Positions 1 through 8,803 of a stretch of 64,000 bases of DNA are shown here, piece after piece. Position numbers and translations under genes: made by a program. Source of the DNA: Rhizobium sp. ACO-34A (GTDB lineage: Bacteria > Pseudomonadota > Alphaproteobacteria > Rhizobiales > Rhizobiaceae); NCBI GenBank assembly GCA_002600635.1, contig CP021375.1, positions 62,001 to 126,000 of the forward strand, in the 5' to 3' direction. Position 1 is the stretch's first letter, and every line of letters begins with the position of its first letter. The notes below the pieces were generated by a model. That model saw only the letters and a list, made by a program, of their open reading frames with translations. It searched no databases and was not told the origin of the DNA.

Positions 1-527
1 GGCCTTGTTGGCAAAGACCGGCGACAAGGCCTCGCAGAACGGGCGGTCGAAACCGGCATTATGGGCAATGATGAGATCGGCCGGCTCGATGAGCGATCTC
101 AGTCGCTGGGTGTCGATTGCCTGACCGGTGAGCATCTCCTCGGTGATCCCGGTCAGACGGGTAATCTCCGGGGGAAGCGGATTGCCTGGCCGCCGGAGGC
201 CGCCACGTCGCCAATGTCTCCATTGTCGTCAAAGGAAAAGGAAACGAGACCGATTTCGATGATCTCGTCCGTGCGGAAGTTAAGCCCGGTCGTTTCGGTA
301 TCGACAATCACCCCTCGCCGCGGAAACTCGGGCCGAGGATGTTCGACGATCGCCGGAGGCACGAGCTTGCGCAGGATCCGGTACTTGCCGGTCGCTTCAA
401 GGTGTTTCGCCATCTCCTCGTCATCGAGGACATGCTCGTCACTTTTTCCAGGAACGGTTCGTCGCCTGGTATCGGTCGGCGGCGTCGGCTCACCCGCAGG
501 AGCAAAGAATTCAAGCTGCGAGGCCAT
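1..527 (-). pseudogene. Epsilon-type 3'-5' exonuclease, frameshifted and cut by the window edge
   Basis: Reading from 527, the product begins MASQLEFFAP after an AGGAGC ribosome-binding motif. It reaches the DEDD exonuclease motif I VDTETTGLN and then EIGLVSFSFDDNGDIGDV. At about 195-215 the frame breaks. The family sequence resumes in another frame (PEITRLTGITEEML, then IIAHNAGFDRPFCE, motif II) and runs to the window edge. Members of this family, related to the DNA polymerase III epsilon subunit, degrade DNA 3'-5'. The usual residues between GDV and GGL are missing, which suggests a short deletion that also shifts the frame. This reads as a decayed paralogue, not the housekeeping dnaQ; a sequencing error is less likely because residues are lost as well. 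Confidence 0.75.
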
Positions 528-730
528 GGGGCTCCTGTTCGATGAAGATAGAACTGTGAGTATCCAACATCGGCAGCGGCTTGAGAGATCGCAATCTCGA
601 TAGCCCACTGTGCACACCGTGAATATTGGGCAAAAAGCGGCATCCAAAAATATCACCGCAAGCGCAGTTATACCGCCGAACCCTAGCCTCCAAGGTTATC
701 ACGCCCCAGACGGACGGCTGGTTCATGCGG

Positions 731-871
731 CTACGTCGGAAACAGAAAGCATGAGATCGCTCCCAAAACCATAACGACTAGTACCGCTGCCGCAACCCAT
801 CCAGAGCGTGACCAGGGTTTCGGAGTATAGTCGTTGTCAGGCCCGGGCGCCTTGTCCCATCCACTAGCCAT
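731..871 (-). CDS. Small single-span membrane protein, 46 aa
   Basis: The frame opens with MASGWDKAPGPDNDY and is preceded by a GGGAG ribosome-binding motif seven bases upstream. A hydrophilic proline-rich N-terminus of about 24 residues is followed by one hydrophobic segment (residues 25-45, VAAAVLVVMVLGAISCFLF) and a very short tail. It therefore looks like a small inner-membrane protein. It diverges from the SH3-type pseudogene at 987. No function can be assigned. The good start signal and clean hydrophobic pattern argue that it is real, but at 46 codons chance cannot be excluded. Confidence 0.5.
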   Translation of the reverse strand: MASGWDKAPGPDNDYTPKPWSRSGWVAAAVLVVMVLGAISCFLFPT

Positions 872-986
872 TACAATCTCCCTTTTAACTGCACCTAGCG
901 CCAAACATCAAAAATATCTCCACCCTCACTGGTTGTGGTTGCATCATCCACGAAACTACGCCAGATTTTGCGCCGGGGGCAAGATC

Positions 987-1439
987 ATGAGCAAACGACA
1001 TCTCTTCGCCGGAGCGATAGTAGTATTTCTGGCGATCAGATTACTCGGCTCGGATACATCACCATCGCCCGACGCCCCGTCAGCCGACGTGAACCGAGAA
1101 GCTGGCGACCTAAGGCAATCTGATCAACATCGAACCAGTTACCATCCTCGTCGCCTAAGGAGGTCACTGCGCCGAAACAACCCACGCCATCGTCACCGAT
1201 TACCAATAATCCAAGCTCAAAGCTGCCGGTTCTCTTCGTTCAGGGGAATGCGGTTGCATTCAGGGATGCACCGTCCGCCCAGGGCAAAATCCTGGATCGC
1301 AACACGATTCTTGTCCGATACAGCCACAAAACCGAAACAGCCAGTCGTCAAACAACCTTCTGCCGCGAAACCCAACCCACCTTCAGCTCCCGTGATTACG
1401 GATAGGCCACAGGACAGAACGGAGAAGACGGCGAGATGA
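987..1439 (+). pseudogene. Exported bacterial SH3-domain protein, multiply frameshifted
   Basis: The frame starts MSKRHLFAGAIVVFLAIRLLG, a membrane anchor or signal segment, then continues DVNREAGDL. An extra A near 1113 shifts the frame (GNLINIEPVTI). A second shift near 1150 leads to PKEVTAPKQP and then VQGNAVAFRDAPSAQGKILD, the start of a bacterial SH3 fold. At CCTGGATCGC (1291-1300) the sequence jumps frame to SWIATRFLSDT, the end of an SH3 domain, so the middle of the domain is deleted. A lysine/proline-rich tail follows. Such proteins are usually periplasmic with unknown ligands. The gene is dead, with at least three lesions. Confidence 0.6.
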
Positions 1440-1541
1440 AGGATACGATGATTGGGATCGATCCGACCATCCTCTGACAGAACGTGCGGGGTGGGTAGAG
1501 CGGCAACCACGCCATCTATACAGAAGAGGATGCGTCAACTT

Positions 1542-3281
1542 TCAAAGACGGGGCACCAGCCGGAGAAGTTCTTTCGTGTAGCTGTGCTGCGGGTTCGAAA
1601 AGAGCGCTTCCGTCTCGGCGACCTCGCACAGCTTGCCATGGCGCATGACGGCGATGCGGTCGCACATCTGGCGCACGACCGGCAGGTCGTGGCTGATGAA
1701 GAGCATGGTCAGCCCCAGCCATTCCTGCAGGTCCTTCAAGAGGTTCAGGATCTGCGCCTGGATGGAGACATCGAGCGCCGAGGTGGGCTCGTCGCAGATC
1801 AGGAAACGTGGGCGCGTCGCAAGCGCGCGGGCAATCGAGATGCGCTGGCGCTGGCCACCCGAGAACTCGTGGGGGAATTTGCGGCCGGCATCCTGTCCCA
1901 GGCCAACGAGGTCGAGGAGATTGGCGACGATGATGTCGCGCTCGTGCCTGTCCGGCGCCAGTCGGTAATGCTCGATCGGCTCGGCAATGATGGCATCGAC
2001 GCGCATGCGCGGATTGAGCGACGAATAGGGATCCTGAAAGATCATCTGGATCTGCCGGCCGAATTGCCGGCGGCCGTTCTCGCTGCTCAACGCCTTGCCG
2101 TCGAAATTGATCGAGCCGGCTGATTCCCGGTAGAGCCCGGCCAGAACGCGCGCGACCGTGGACTTGCCGCTGCCGGATTCACCGACGAGACCGAGCACTT
2201 CCCCGTTCTTCACGTCGAGGGTGAAATCCTTGACGGCATCGAAATAGCGACGCCTTCTGCGGAAGACGGAACGGTGGGTGAGGAAGCGCATGCCGAGATC
2301 GTTCATTTCGACGAGTGGCGTCGAGCGGACGGTTCGCTCCGGAGCCGTCGCGCTGCCGCCCTGTCCGAGCCAGTGGCTGCGGACATCGAACTGCGGCGCG
2401 GGCTTGCCCGAACCCTCGATGAAATCGACGCGCGGGAAGCGCTCGAGCTTGATATCGGCCCGCGGCACCGCGCCGATCAGGCTTTTGGTGTAGGCGTGGG
2501 TGGGCGCATGGATGATCTGCTGCGTCTCGCCGGTTTCCACCACGCGGCCGCGATACATGACGGCGACGCGGGTCGCGGTCTCGGCGATCACGCCCATGTC
2601 GTGGGTGACGAGCAGCACGCCGGCATTGCGTTCGGCGGCCAGCCGCTTGATGAGATCGAGGATCTGCGCCTGCACCGAAACGTCGAGCGCCGTCGTCGGT
2701 TCGTCGGCGATGATGAGGTCGGGATCGGTGCAGAGCACCAGCGCGATCACCACGCGCTGTCGCATGCCGCCGGAAAACTGGTGCGGATACTGATCCATGC
2801 GGTGTTCGGCATCGCTGATGCCGACCTTTTCCAGCAATGCGATTGCATCGCGCCGTGCCTGATCGGCGCTGACGGAACGATGGGTGCGGATGGTCTCGGT
2901 CAGCTGCCGGCCGATGGTGTAGAGCGGATTGAGGCTGGTCAGCGGATCCTGAAAGATCATCGAGATGCGCTTGCCGCGAATGCGGCGCATCGCTTCCGCG
3001 CCGAGATTGTCGATCCGCTCGCCATCGAGTTCGATCGCGCCTTCGGCAATCCGGCCGGGCGCATCGAGCAGGCCCATGACGGCGCTGCCGATGGTCGACT
3101 TGCCGGCGCCGGATTCGCCCACCAGACCGAGGATTTCGCCATGGCGGATCTGTAGGGCCACGTCCTCGACGGCGACGAAGGTCTTCAGGCGTCCGGGATA
3201 TTCGACCTTCAGGCCCCTGATGGCGAGAAGAGGGGGCTTTGCGTCCGTTTCCTGCATGGATGAGGTCCCTTCCGCAGTCAT
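1542..3281 (-). CDS. Peptide-type ABC importer, fused double ATP-binding protein
   Basis: This 579-aa protein contains two complete ABC ATPases in tandem, the arrangement seen in GsiA-like and fused DppD-DppF proteins. Domain one has Walker A GESGAGKS at residues 55-62, signature FSGGMRQR and Walker B LIIADEP. Domain two has GESGSGKS, FSGGQRQR and FLICDEP. Each ends with an oligopeptide-transporter C-terminal extension (HAYTKSLIGAVP, HSYTKELLRLVP). The ATG at 3281 overlaps the stop of the upstream permease as ATGA, which fixes the start. It is the last gene of a four-gene minus-strand importer operon and energises uptake through the two permeases. The substrate cannot be read from the ATPase. 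Confidence 0.9.
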   Translation of the reverse strand: MTAEGTSSMQETDAKPPLLAIRGLKVEYPGRLKTFVAVEDVALQIRHGEILGLVGESGAGKSTIGSAVMGLLDAPGRIAEGAIELDGERIDNLGAEAMRRIRGKRISMIFQDPLTSLNPLYTIGRQLTETIRTHRSVSADQARRDAIALLEKVGISDAEHRMDQYPHQFSGGMRQRVVIALVLCTDPDLIIADEPTTALDVSVQAQILDLIKRLAAERNAGVLLVTHDMGVIAETATRVAVMYRGRVVETGETQQIIHAPTHAYTKSLIGAVPRADIKLERFPRVDFIEGSGKPAPQFDVRSHWLGQGGSATAPERTVRSTPLVEMNDLGMRFLTHRSVFRRRRRYFDAVKDFTLDVKNGEVLGLVGESGSGKSTVARVLAGLYRESAGSINFDGKALSSENGRRQFGRQIQMIFQDPYSSLNPRMRVDAIIAEPIEHYRLAPDRHERDIIVANLLDLVGLGQDAGRKFPHEFSGGQRQRISIARALATRPRFLICDEPTSALDVSIQAQILNLLKDLQEWLGLTMLFISHDLPVVRQMCDRIAVMRHGKLCEVAETEALFSNPQHSYTKELLRLVPRL

Positions 3282-4195
3282 CGCAATTTCGGGTCGAGCG
3301 CGTCGCGCAGCCAGTCGCCGAGAAGATTGACGGACATGACGAGCAGGGCGAGCGTGAGGCCGGGGAAGATCACGATCCAGCGCTCCCCGGAGAAGAGGAA
3401 GTTGTTGCCGATGCGGATCAGCGTGCCGAGAGACGGCTCTGTCGCCGGCATGCCGACGCCGAGGAAGCTCAGCGTCGCCTCGCCGAGGATCGCCACGCCG
3501 AGATTGATCGTCGCGATAACCAGAACCGGGCCGAGCACGTTGGGCATGACGTGCTTCAGCATGATGACGATGGCCGGACGGCCGATGATGCGCACGGCCT
3601 GAACGTATTCGCGGTTCTTCTCCACCATGGTGGAGGCCCGCACTGTGCGCGCCACCTGCGGCCAGATCGACAGCGCCAGCGACAGGATGATGACGAAGAG
3701 CGCCAGCCGGTCGTGCTGTTCGCGCGGAAGGATGCCGCGGCTGATGCCGTCGATCAGAAGCGCCACCATGATCGCCGGAAAGGTCATCTGGATATCGACC
3801 ACCCGCATGATGAGGCCATCGACGAAGCCACCGAGATAACCGGCGAGAAGGCCGAGGATCAGGCCGATGACGACCGCGAGCCCGACGGCGATGAAGCCGA
3901 CGGCAATCGAGGTGCGAGTGCCGTAGAGAATGGCCGACAGCAGGTCGCGGCCCTGATCGTCGGTCCCGAGCAGGAAGGTCCAGTCGCCGTCCTCCTGCCA
4001 GACCGGCGGGATCAGCGAGTTCATCAGGTCGACGGTTGCCGTATCGAAGGGATCGTGCGGCGCGATCCATGGCGAAAGCAGCGCACAGAGGATCAGGATG
4101 GTCGCGCCGATGGCAGCGCAGACCGTCAGCGGCGAGGTGAGGAACTTGTAGAGCATGTCGCTCTTGATGGATCTGGCCAGTCGTCCGGCTGCCAT
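3278..4195 (-). CDS. Peptide-type ABC importer permease (DppC/GsiD-like)
   Basis: This 305-aa inner-membrane protein has an N-terminal OppC-type membrane helix (about residues 15-40). A periplasmic stretch rich in DP and TDDQGRDLLS follows, and then the binding-protein-dependent transport domain with about five more helices. The EAA loop is recognisable around REYVQAVRIIGRPAIVIMLKHVMPN. It partners the permease just upstream, separated by two bases, and its stop overlaps the ATPase start. It forms half of the membrane channel of a dipeptide/oligopeptide-like importer. The family is certain; the substrate is not. Confidence 0.9.
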   Translation of the reverse strand: MAAGRLARSIKSDMLYKFLTSPLTVCAAIGATILILCALLSPWIAPHDPFDTATVDLMNSLIPPVWQEDGDWTFLLGTDDQGRDLLSAILYGTRTSIAVGFIAVGLAVVIGLILGLLAGYLGGFVDGLIMRVVDIQMTFPAIMVALLIDGISRGILPREQHDRLALFVIILSLALSIWPQVARTVRASTMVEKNREYVQAVRIIGRPAIVIMLKHVMPNVLGPVLVIATINLGVAILGEATLSFLGVGMPATEPSLGTLIRIGNNFLFSGERWIVIFPGLTLALLVMSVNLLGDWLRDALDPKLR

Positions 4196-4197
4196 GG

Positions 4198-5181
4198 TCA
4201 GTGCCCTCCCGAAGCGTTATCGGCGCGAAGACGCGGATCGACGGCGTAATAGAGAAGGTCCACGATCAGGTTGATGATGACGAAGATCGCCGCCACCAGC
4301 AGCAGGTAGGTGGACATGATCGGAATGTCCGCCGTTGAGATCGCCTGCAGGAAGAGAAGGCCGATGCCCGGCCACTGGAAGACGCTCTCGGTGATGATGC
4401 CGAAGGCGATTATCGAGCCGAGCTGAAGGCCGGCGATGGTCATGACTGGAACCAGCGTGTTCTTCAGCGCATGGCCGAAATGGATGGAGCTGTTGCGCAG
4501 CCCTCTGGCTCTCGCGAACTTGATGTAGTCGGCGCGCAGCACCTCCAGCATTTCCGAGCGGATGAGGCGCATGATGAAGGTGAGCTGGAAAAGGCCGAGC
4601 GTAAAGGCCGGCATCAGGATCGATTTCCATCCCGAGACGCTGAGCAGGCCGGTGGACCACCAGCCGAGCTCCACGACATCGCCGCGGCCGAAGGTCGGAA
4701 GCCAGCCGAGTTCGACGCCGAAGACGAGGATCAGCATGATGCCAATGAAGAAGGTGGGCAGCGAAACGCCCGCGAGCGACACGATCATGAAGGTGCGGCC
4801 CAGCCAGCTTTTCGGATGAAGGCCGGTATAGACACCCATCGGCACGCCGAGCACGGAAGCCATGATCAGTGCCATGAAGCTCAGCTCCAGCGTCGCCGGC
4901 AGCCGCGTGGCGAGCAGGGTGTCGACCGGCTGCCCCATCTGGTAGGAAAGACCGAAATCACCCTGCAGGATGCGGCCGACGAAGGTGACGAACTGCACAG
5001 GCACCGGGTCGTTGAGCCCGAGCTGTTGGCGAAGCTCTGCGCGTTCTACAAGCGACGTCTCCTGACCGACCATCTGGGCCACGGGGTCGCCGATATAGCG
5101 GAACATCAGAAAGGCGATCAGCGCCACGGCCAGCATCACGATGGCCGACTGCAAAAGCCGTCGAAGCAGGAAAGAAAACAT
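4198..5181 (-). CDS. Peptide-type ABC importer permease (DppB/GsiC-like)
   Basis: This 327-aa inner-membrane protein begins MFSFLLRRLLQSAIVML, the usual DppB/OppB N-terminal helix. A periplasmic region containing LGLNDPVPVQFVTFVGRILQ follows, and then about five helices. The EAA-type loop (YIKFARARGLRNSSIHFGHALKN) contacts the ATPase. It is the first permease of the operon, 102 bases downstream of the solute-binding protein gene. A strong hairpin sits between them, which would let the binding protein be made in excess. Confidence 0.9.
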   Translation of the reverse strand: MFSFLLRRLLQSAIVMLAVALIAFLMFRYIGDPVAQMVGQETSLVERAELRQQLGLNDPVPVQFVTFVGRILQGDFGLSYQMGQPVDTLLATRLPATLELSFMALIMASVLGVPMGVYTGLHPKSWLGRTFMIVSLAGVSLPTFFIGIMLILVFGVELGWLPTFGRGDVVELGWWSTGLLSVSGWKSILMPAFTLGLFQLTFIMRLIRSEMLEVLRADYIKFARARGLRNSSIHFGHALKNTLVPVMTIAGLQLGSIIAFGIITESVFQWPGIGLLFLQAISTADIPIMSTYLLLVAAIFVIINLIVDLLYYAVDPRLRADNASGGH

Positions 5182-5239
5182 CGGGCACCAGAATGTCCGT
5201 GGGGAGAAGGCGGATCGGCGTCTCCTCCGGCGGAAAACA

Positions 5240-5272
5240 CGGACAGGACACGGGAAGCCCGTGTCCTGTCCG
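5240..5272 (-). terminator. Strong GC-rich hairpin between binding-protein and permease genes
   Basis: Positions 5240-5254 and 5258-5272 form a perfect 15-bp inverted repeat around a 3-base loop. No run of T follows on either strand, so it is more likely an mRNA-stabilising or partly terminating element within the operon than a simple intrinsic terminator. Its position directly after the binding-protein stop codon on the minus strand is typical for such elements. Confidence 0.7.
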
Positions 5273-5283
5273 GATGACAGAAG

Positions 5284-6915
5284 TTACTTCTTTATCTCAA
5301 CGTAACGCCAGTCGAAAACATCGTCCGGGCGCTGCTTCAGCTCGACGCCATCACGCACGCCCCATGCGATCCACTGCTGGTGCAGCGGCAGATAGGCGAT
5401 GTCGTCGGTGGTGATCTTCCAGGTCTGCTTGATCAGCGCGTTACGCTTGTCCTGATCCGTCTCAAGCAGGATCTCGCCGGCGAGCTTGTCGACTTCCGGG
5501 TTGCAATAGCCGCCGTAGTTGGACTTGCCGTTCGAGACCTTCTCGCGTTCGCCTTCCTGCCATGCGGCGGATTCAGGCGAGACGCGCGGGCACACATGCA
5601 GCGAGTTGATCGGAGCAAGGCTGTCGAAGCTCGGCGGCGTGGAGCCGATCAGGCCGACGCTGAAGTCGAGCTTCGGCGCGAAGACCTTTTCGAAGAACTT
5701 CGACTTGGTCTGGGCGTTGAGCTTCACCTTGACGCCGATCTTGGCCCACATGTTGGTGACCGCCACGCAGATCGCCTCGTCATTGACGTAGCGGTCGTTC
5801 GGGCAATCAAGGCCGAGTTCGAAACCATCCGGATAGCCCGCTTCGGCAAGCAGGGCCTTCGCCTTTTCCGGATCGTATTCGAGACGCTTGAAGTCCTCGC
5901 TGAAGCCGTTGATGCCCGGCGCCACCATCAGCGCCGAAGGCGTGGACATGCCGCGCATCACCTTCTTCTTGATGGTCTCGATGTCGATGCCGCGATAAAG
6001 CGCTTCGCGGACACGGTGGTCCTTGAGCGGGTTCTTGCCCTTGATGTTCGAATAGAGCAGTTCGTTGCGGAACTGGTCGAGGAACAGATAGACGGTGCGC
6101 AGTTCTGGCCCGACGATCATGTGAGTGCCTTCGGACTGCTCGACGCGGTCGATATCCTGAACCGGAACCGGGAAGATCACGTCCATCTGGCCGGAGAGAA
6201 GGGCTGCGACGCGGGTCGCTGCATTCGGGATCGGCGTGAACACGACATCGGTCACGTTGTCCGTGCGGCTGGCATTGGCCCACCAGTCGGCATTGGCGGA
6301 AAGCGTCGTCTTGATGCCGGGCTCGCGGGTGTCGAGCTTGAACGGGCCGGTGCCGTTCTCGTGCAGCGTCGTATAGGCTTCCTCGCCGGCGCCTGCCTTC
6401 TGCGGCTCGCCGACCTTGTTCTTCTCGGCCCAGCTCTTCGACATCATGTACCAGTTGCCCCACTGGTAATGGATGATCGGGTTCGGCGTGGTGGTGATGA
6501 AGTCGACCGTATAGTCGTCGACCTTCACGACCTTGGTGTCGGGCGCAAGGCGGTTCTTGAAGTCGGAAGCACCGGCTCGAACGCGATCGGCGGAGTAGAG
6601 AACGTCGTCGGCCGTGAAAGCGCTGCCGTCGTGGAACTTCACGTCCTTGCGCAGGTGAAAGCGCCAGCGGGTCGGCTCGACCATTTCCCAGCTTTCGGCG
6701 AGAGCCGGCTGGATCGAAAGGTCGGGAGCGCGGCGAACGAGGCCTTCATAGATGTTGCCGAGGAAGCCGGAGGTGAAGGTTTCGTCAATCGTATAGGGAT
6801 CGAGCGAGGTGATGTCGCCCTGGGAAGAAAACCGCAGGGTTTCCGCGCCGGCATGAAGTGCCGTGGCGCAAAGCAGAGATGCCGTCACAAGGCTGAAGCG
6901 AAGTTTCTTTCCCAC
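5284..6915 (-). CDS. Periplasmic solute-binding protein, dipeptide/oligopeptide family (SBP_bac_5)
   Basis: This 543-aa protein starts at GTG 6915 (GKKLRFSLVTASLLCATALHAG), a typical Sec signal peptide ending near residue 20-24. An upstream frame also exists, but the signal peptide and an AGGGGA motif favour this start. The mature part shows the family-5 pattern: LRFSSQGDITSLDPY, LAESWEMVEPTRWRFHLRKDVKFHDG, and WKITTDDIAYLPLHQQWIAWG near the end. It captures the substrate in the periplasm for the downstream permeases. It is the first gene of the operon and diverges from the rpiR-type regulator. The neighbouring amidohydrolase, FAD oxidoreductase and aldehyde dehydrogenase suggest an amino-acid- or amine-derived substrate (inference). 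Confidence 0.9.
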   Translation of the reverse strand: MGKKLRFSLVTASLLCATALHAGAETLRFSSQGDITSLDPYTIDETFTSGFLGNIYEGLVRRAPDLSIQPALAESWEMVEPTRWRFHLRKDVKFHDGSAFTADDVLYSADRVRAGASDFKNRLAPDTKVVKVDDYTVDFITTTPNPIIHYQWGNWYMMSKSWAEKNKVGEPQKAGAGEEAYTTLHENGTGPFKLDTREPGIKTTLSANADWWANASRTDNVTDVVFTPIPNAATRVAALLSGQMDVIFPVPVQDIDRVEQSEGTHMIVGPELRTVYLFLDQFRNELLYSNIKGKNPLKDHRVREALYRGIDIETIKKKVMRGMSTPSALMVAPGINGFSEDFKRLEYDPEKAKALLAEAGYPDGFELGLDCPNDRYVNDEAICVAVTNMWAKIGVKVKLNAQTKSKFFEKVFAPKLDFSVGLIGSTPPSFDSLAPINSLHVCPRVSPESAAWQEGEREKVSNGKSNYGGYCNPEVDKLAGEILLETDQDKRNALIKQTWKITTDDIAYLPLHQQWIAWGVRDGVELKQRPDDVFDWRYVEIKK

Positions 6916-7105
6916 GTTTTCGTGTCCCCTGATTGTCGTTTGCCAGCTCCAGGGCCTGCATCGCAGACCGTGCAAGCTTTCTGGAAAGTCGGATTTCATA
7001 GTATGACAACTTGAACAAGCGTCAACGGATTTCTGTATCAAATTATATCAAATGACGTTGTGAACTTAGAAAATCTATCATATTGTACAGAACAAGAGGT
7101 GAGGC
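6916..7105. promoter_or_regulatory. Divergent promoter region of the importer and RpiR-type regulator
   Basis: This 190-bp gap separates two divergent transcription units and is AT-rich compared with its surroundings. Around 7036-7053 a short direct repeat TATCAAAT-TA-TATCAAAT is visible, a candidate operator for the adjacent regulator. No confident -35/-10 pair could be fixed by eye. Confidence 0.4.
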
Positions 7106-7984
7106 ATGACGATCAAGGACAGGTTGACGGGCGGTGAGCTGAAGCTGACCTCTGCGGAAACCAGGGTAGTGCGTACATTGCTGGCGAATTACCCATCCGC
7201 GGGCCTCACGACCGTTGCCGGTTTTGCGCAACGCGCCGGCGTCAGCGTTCCCACTGTCCTCAGGCTGGTCACCAAGCTGGGGTTCGGCGGCTATGCCGCC
7301 TTTCAGGACGTGCTGATCGACGAGGTGAGCGAAAAGCTCAATTCGCCGCTTTCCATGTTCGACGACCGGAGCGCAGGAGAACCGGGAGCCGGCGTCTACT
7401 CGGCCTTCATGCGCAATATCGCGACCGCCATGCATCAGGCCGCCGATGATTTTCGCGAAGCCGAATTCGAGGCCATGCTGGACCTGCTCGGCGACGAACG
7501 TTCGACGGTCTATTGCGTCGGCGGGCGGTCGAGTTCGACGCTGGCGTTGCGGCTGTCGCTGCTTCTCGCGCAGGTCAGGCCGAATGTCTTCCATATCGGA
7601 AATGAATCCATCCGGCTCTTCGACCGGCTGGCCGATTTCAACAGCCAGGTGACGCTCGTCGTCTTCGACTATCGCCGCTATCAGGCCGATGTCGTGGAAT
7701 TTGCCAAGCTCGCGCGGGAAACGCGCGCCCGCATCGTGCTGTTCACCGATCGCTGGCTTTCCCCGATCAGCAATTTTGCCGATCAGGTTCTCATTTCGCC
7801 GGTCGAAAGCCTTTCGGCCTTCGATACCCGCGTCGTCGCCTTCGCCCAGTGCGAGGCGATCATCGCCGCCCTTTCCAAACGCAACCCCGACCGGGTGCGC
7901 GAGCGTCTCTCGGTGATCGAGGACCTGCGCAAGAAGGGCAATGCGCATCTCCATCGGATCGAACACAAGAATGACGACGAATGA
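7106..7984 (+). CDS. RpiR/MurR-family transcriptional regulator
   Basis: This 292-aa protein has an N-terminal helix-turn-helix of the RpiR type (about residues 33-60, VAGFAQRAGVSVPTVLRLVTK). A C-terminal SIS domain (about residues 125-260) begins at VYCVGGRSSSTLALRLSLLL. SIS domains of this family normally bind phosphosugars or other small metabolites and control DNA binding. The start follows AAGAGGTGAGGC, a good ribosome-binding site. It diverges from the peptide-type importer and lies directly upstream of, and overlapping, the amidohydrolase gene, so it probably controls both units. Confidence 0.9.
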   Translation: MTIKDRLTGGELKLTSAETRVVRTLLANYPSAGLTTVAGFAQRAGVSVPTVLRLVTKLGFGGYAAFQDVLIDEVSEKLNSPLSMFDDRSAGEPGAGVYSAFMRNIATAMHQAADDFREAEFEAMLDLLGDERSTVYCVGGRSSSTLALRLSLLLAQVRPNVFHIGNESIRLFDRLADFNSQVTLVVFDYRRYQADVVEFAKLARETRARIVLFTDRWLSPISNFADQVLISPVESLSAFDTRVVAFAQCEAIIAALSKRNPDRVRERLSVIEDLRKKGNAHLHRIEHKNDDE

Positions 7985-8789
7985 CAGGATGAAAACTCCG
8001 GCTGCCGACACAGACTGGCTGCCGGAAATCATCAATCCGGAGGGACGTTTTCCCTGCATGATCGTGTGCGATCATGCCAGCAGCCGTGTTCCCGGCGCCT
8101 ATGACAATCTCGGGCTCGATCCCGCCGATCTCGAAAAGCATGTCGGCGTGGATATCGGTATCGCCGATGTGGTGCGCGAACTCGCCCGCCTTCTGGATGC
8201 GCCGGCGGTGCTGTCTCCCACCTCGCGCCTGCTGGTGGATTGCAACCGCTGGATCGAGGACAGCCGCTGTTTCCTGACGGAAAGCGACGGCATCGTCATT
8301 CCGGGCAACCAGGATCTCAGTGCCGCGGACCGGGAGGAGCGACTGGAAGCCTATTTCTGGCCCTATCACGGCGAAGTCCACCGGGTGCTTGCCGGTCTCG
8401 TCGAGCGCGCCGGCCGGCCGCTGTTTCTTTCGCTCCACAGCTGCACGCGCCAGCTTGGCGACGGACCGTTCCGCGACATGGATGGCGGCACGATCTGGCA
8501 TGAGAACAGGGTGTTTTCCGATGCGCTGATTGCGCAGCTGAGCAAAGAGGCCGGGCTGGTGATCGGCGATAACGCGCCCTATTCCGGCATCGGCGGCACC
8601 TTCTCCATCGATTATCACACATGGGGAAGCGGTCTTCCCGCCTGCGGACTGGAAATCGTCAACGACCTTCTCCTGACACAGCAGGGGCGCTGGCTCTGGG
8701 CCGAACGCCTTGCCCGCGCCGTCAAAACCATCGTTCAGCAGTCCATGACACCGGCAGAACTGCCGGCCCATGAAAGCGTTTCTCTCTGA
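7971..8789 (+). CDS. N-formylglutamate amidohydrolase family protein
   Basis: The 272-aa product belongs to the N-formylglutamate amidohydrolase (HutG-like) family: CDHASSRVPGAYDNLGL near residue 30-45, VDCNRWIEDS, and LFLSLHSCTRQLGDG with the metal-binding His. These enzymes are metal-dependent hydrolases of N-acyl amino acids. The start at 7971 overlaps the regulator's last codons; ATG 7989 is an alternative with GACAGG just upstream. It sits in a plus-strand operon with an FAD oxidoreductase and an aldehyde dehydrogenase, a grouping seen in polyamine and amino-acid degradation. The true substrate is unknown. Confidence 0.8.
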   Translation: MTTNDRMKTPAADTDWLPEIINPEGRFPCMIVCDHASSRVPGAYDNLGLDPADLEKHVGVDIGIADVVRELARLLDAPAVLSPTSRLLVDCNRWIEDSRCFLTESDGIVIPGNQDLSAADREERLEAYFWPYHGEVHRVLAGLVERAGRPLFLSLHSCTRQLGDGPFRDMDGGTIWHENRVFSDALIAQLSKEAGLVIGDNAPYSGIGGTFSIDYHTWGSGLPACGLEIVNDLLLTQQGRWLWAERLARAVKTIVQQSMTPAELPAHESVSL

Positions 8790-8803
8790 GAAAGGTCAAA
8801 ACC

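Noticed and set aside
834..1439. A 201-codon open frame read as one protein
   Set aside because: Only its start at 987 and its tail resemble a protein; the middle is arginine-rich shadow, and the true SH3 sequence is in other frames.
5380..7014. A 544-codon open frame antisense to the solute-binding protein gene
   Set aside because: High-GC antisense shadow with arginine/aspartate-rich translation; the opposite strand has a complete family-5 binding protein.
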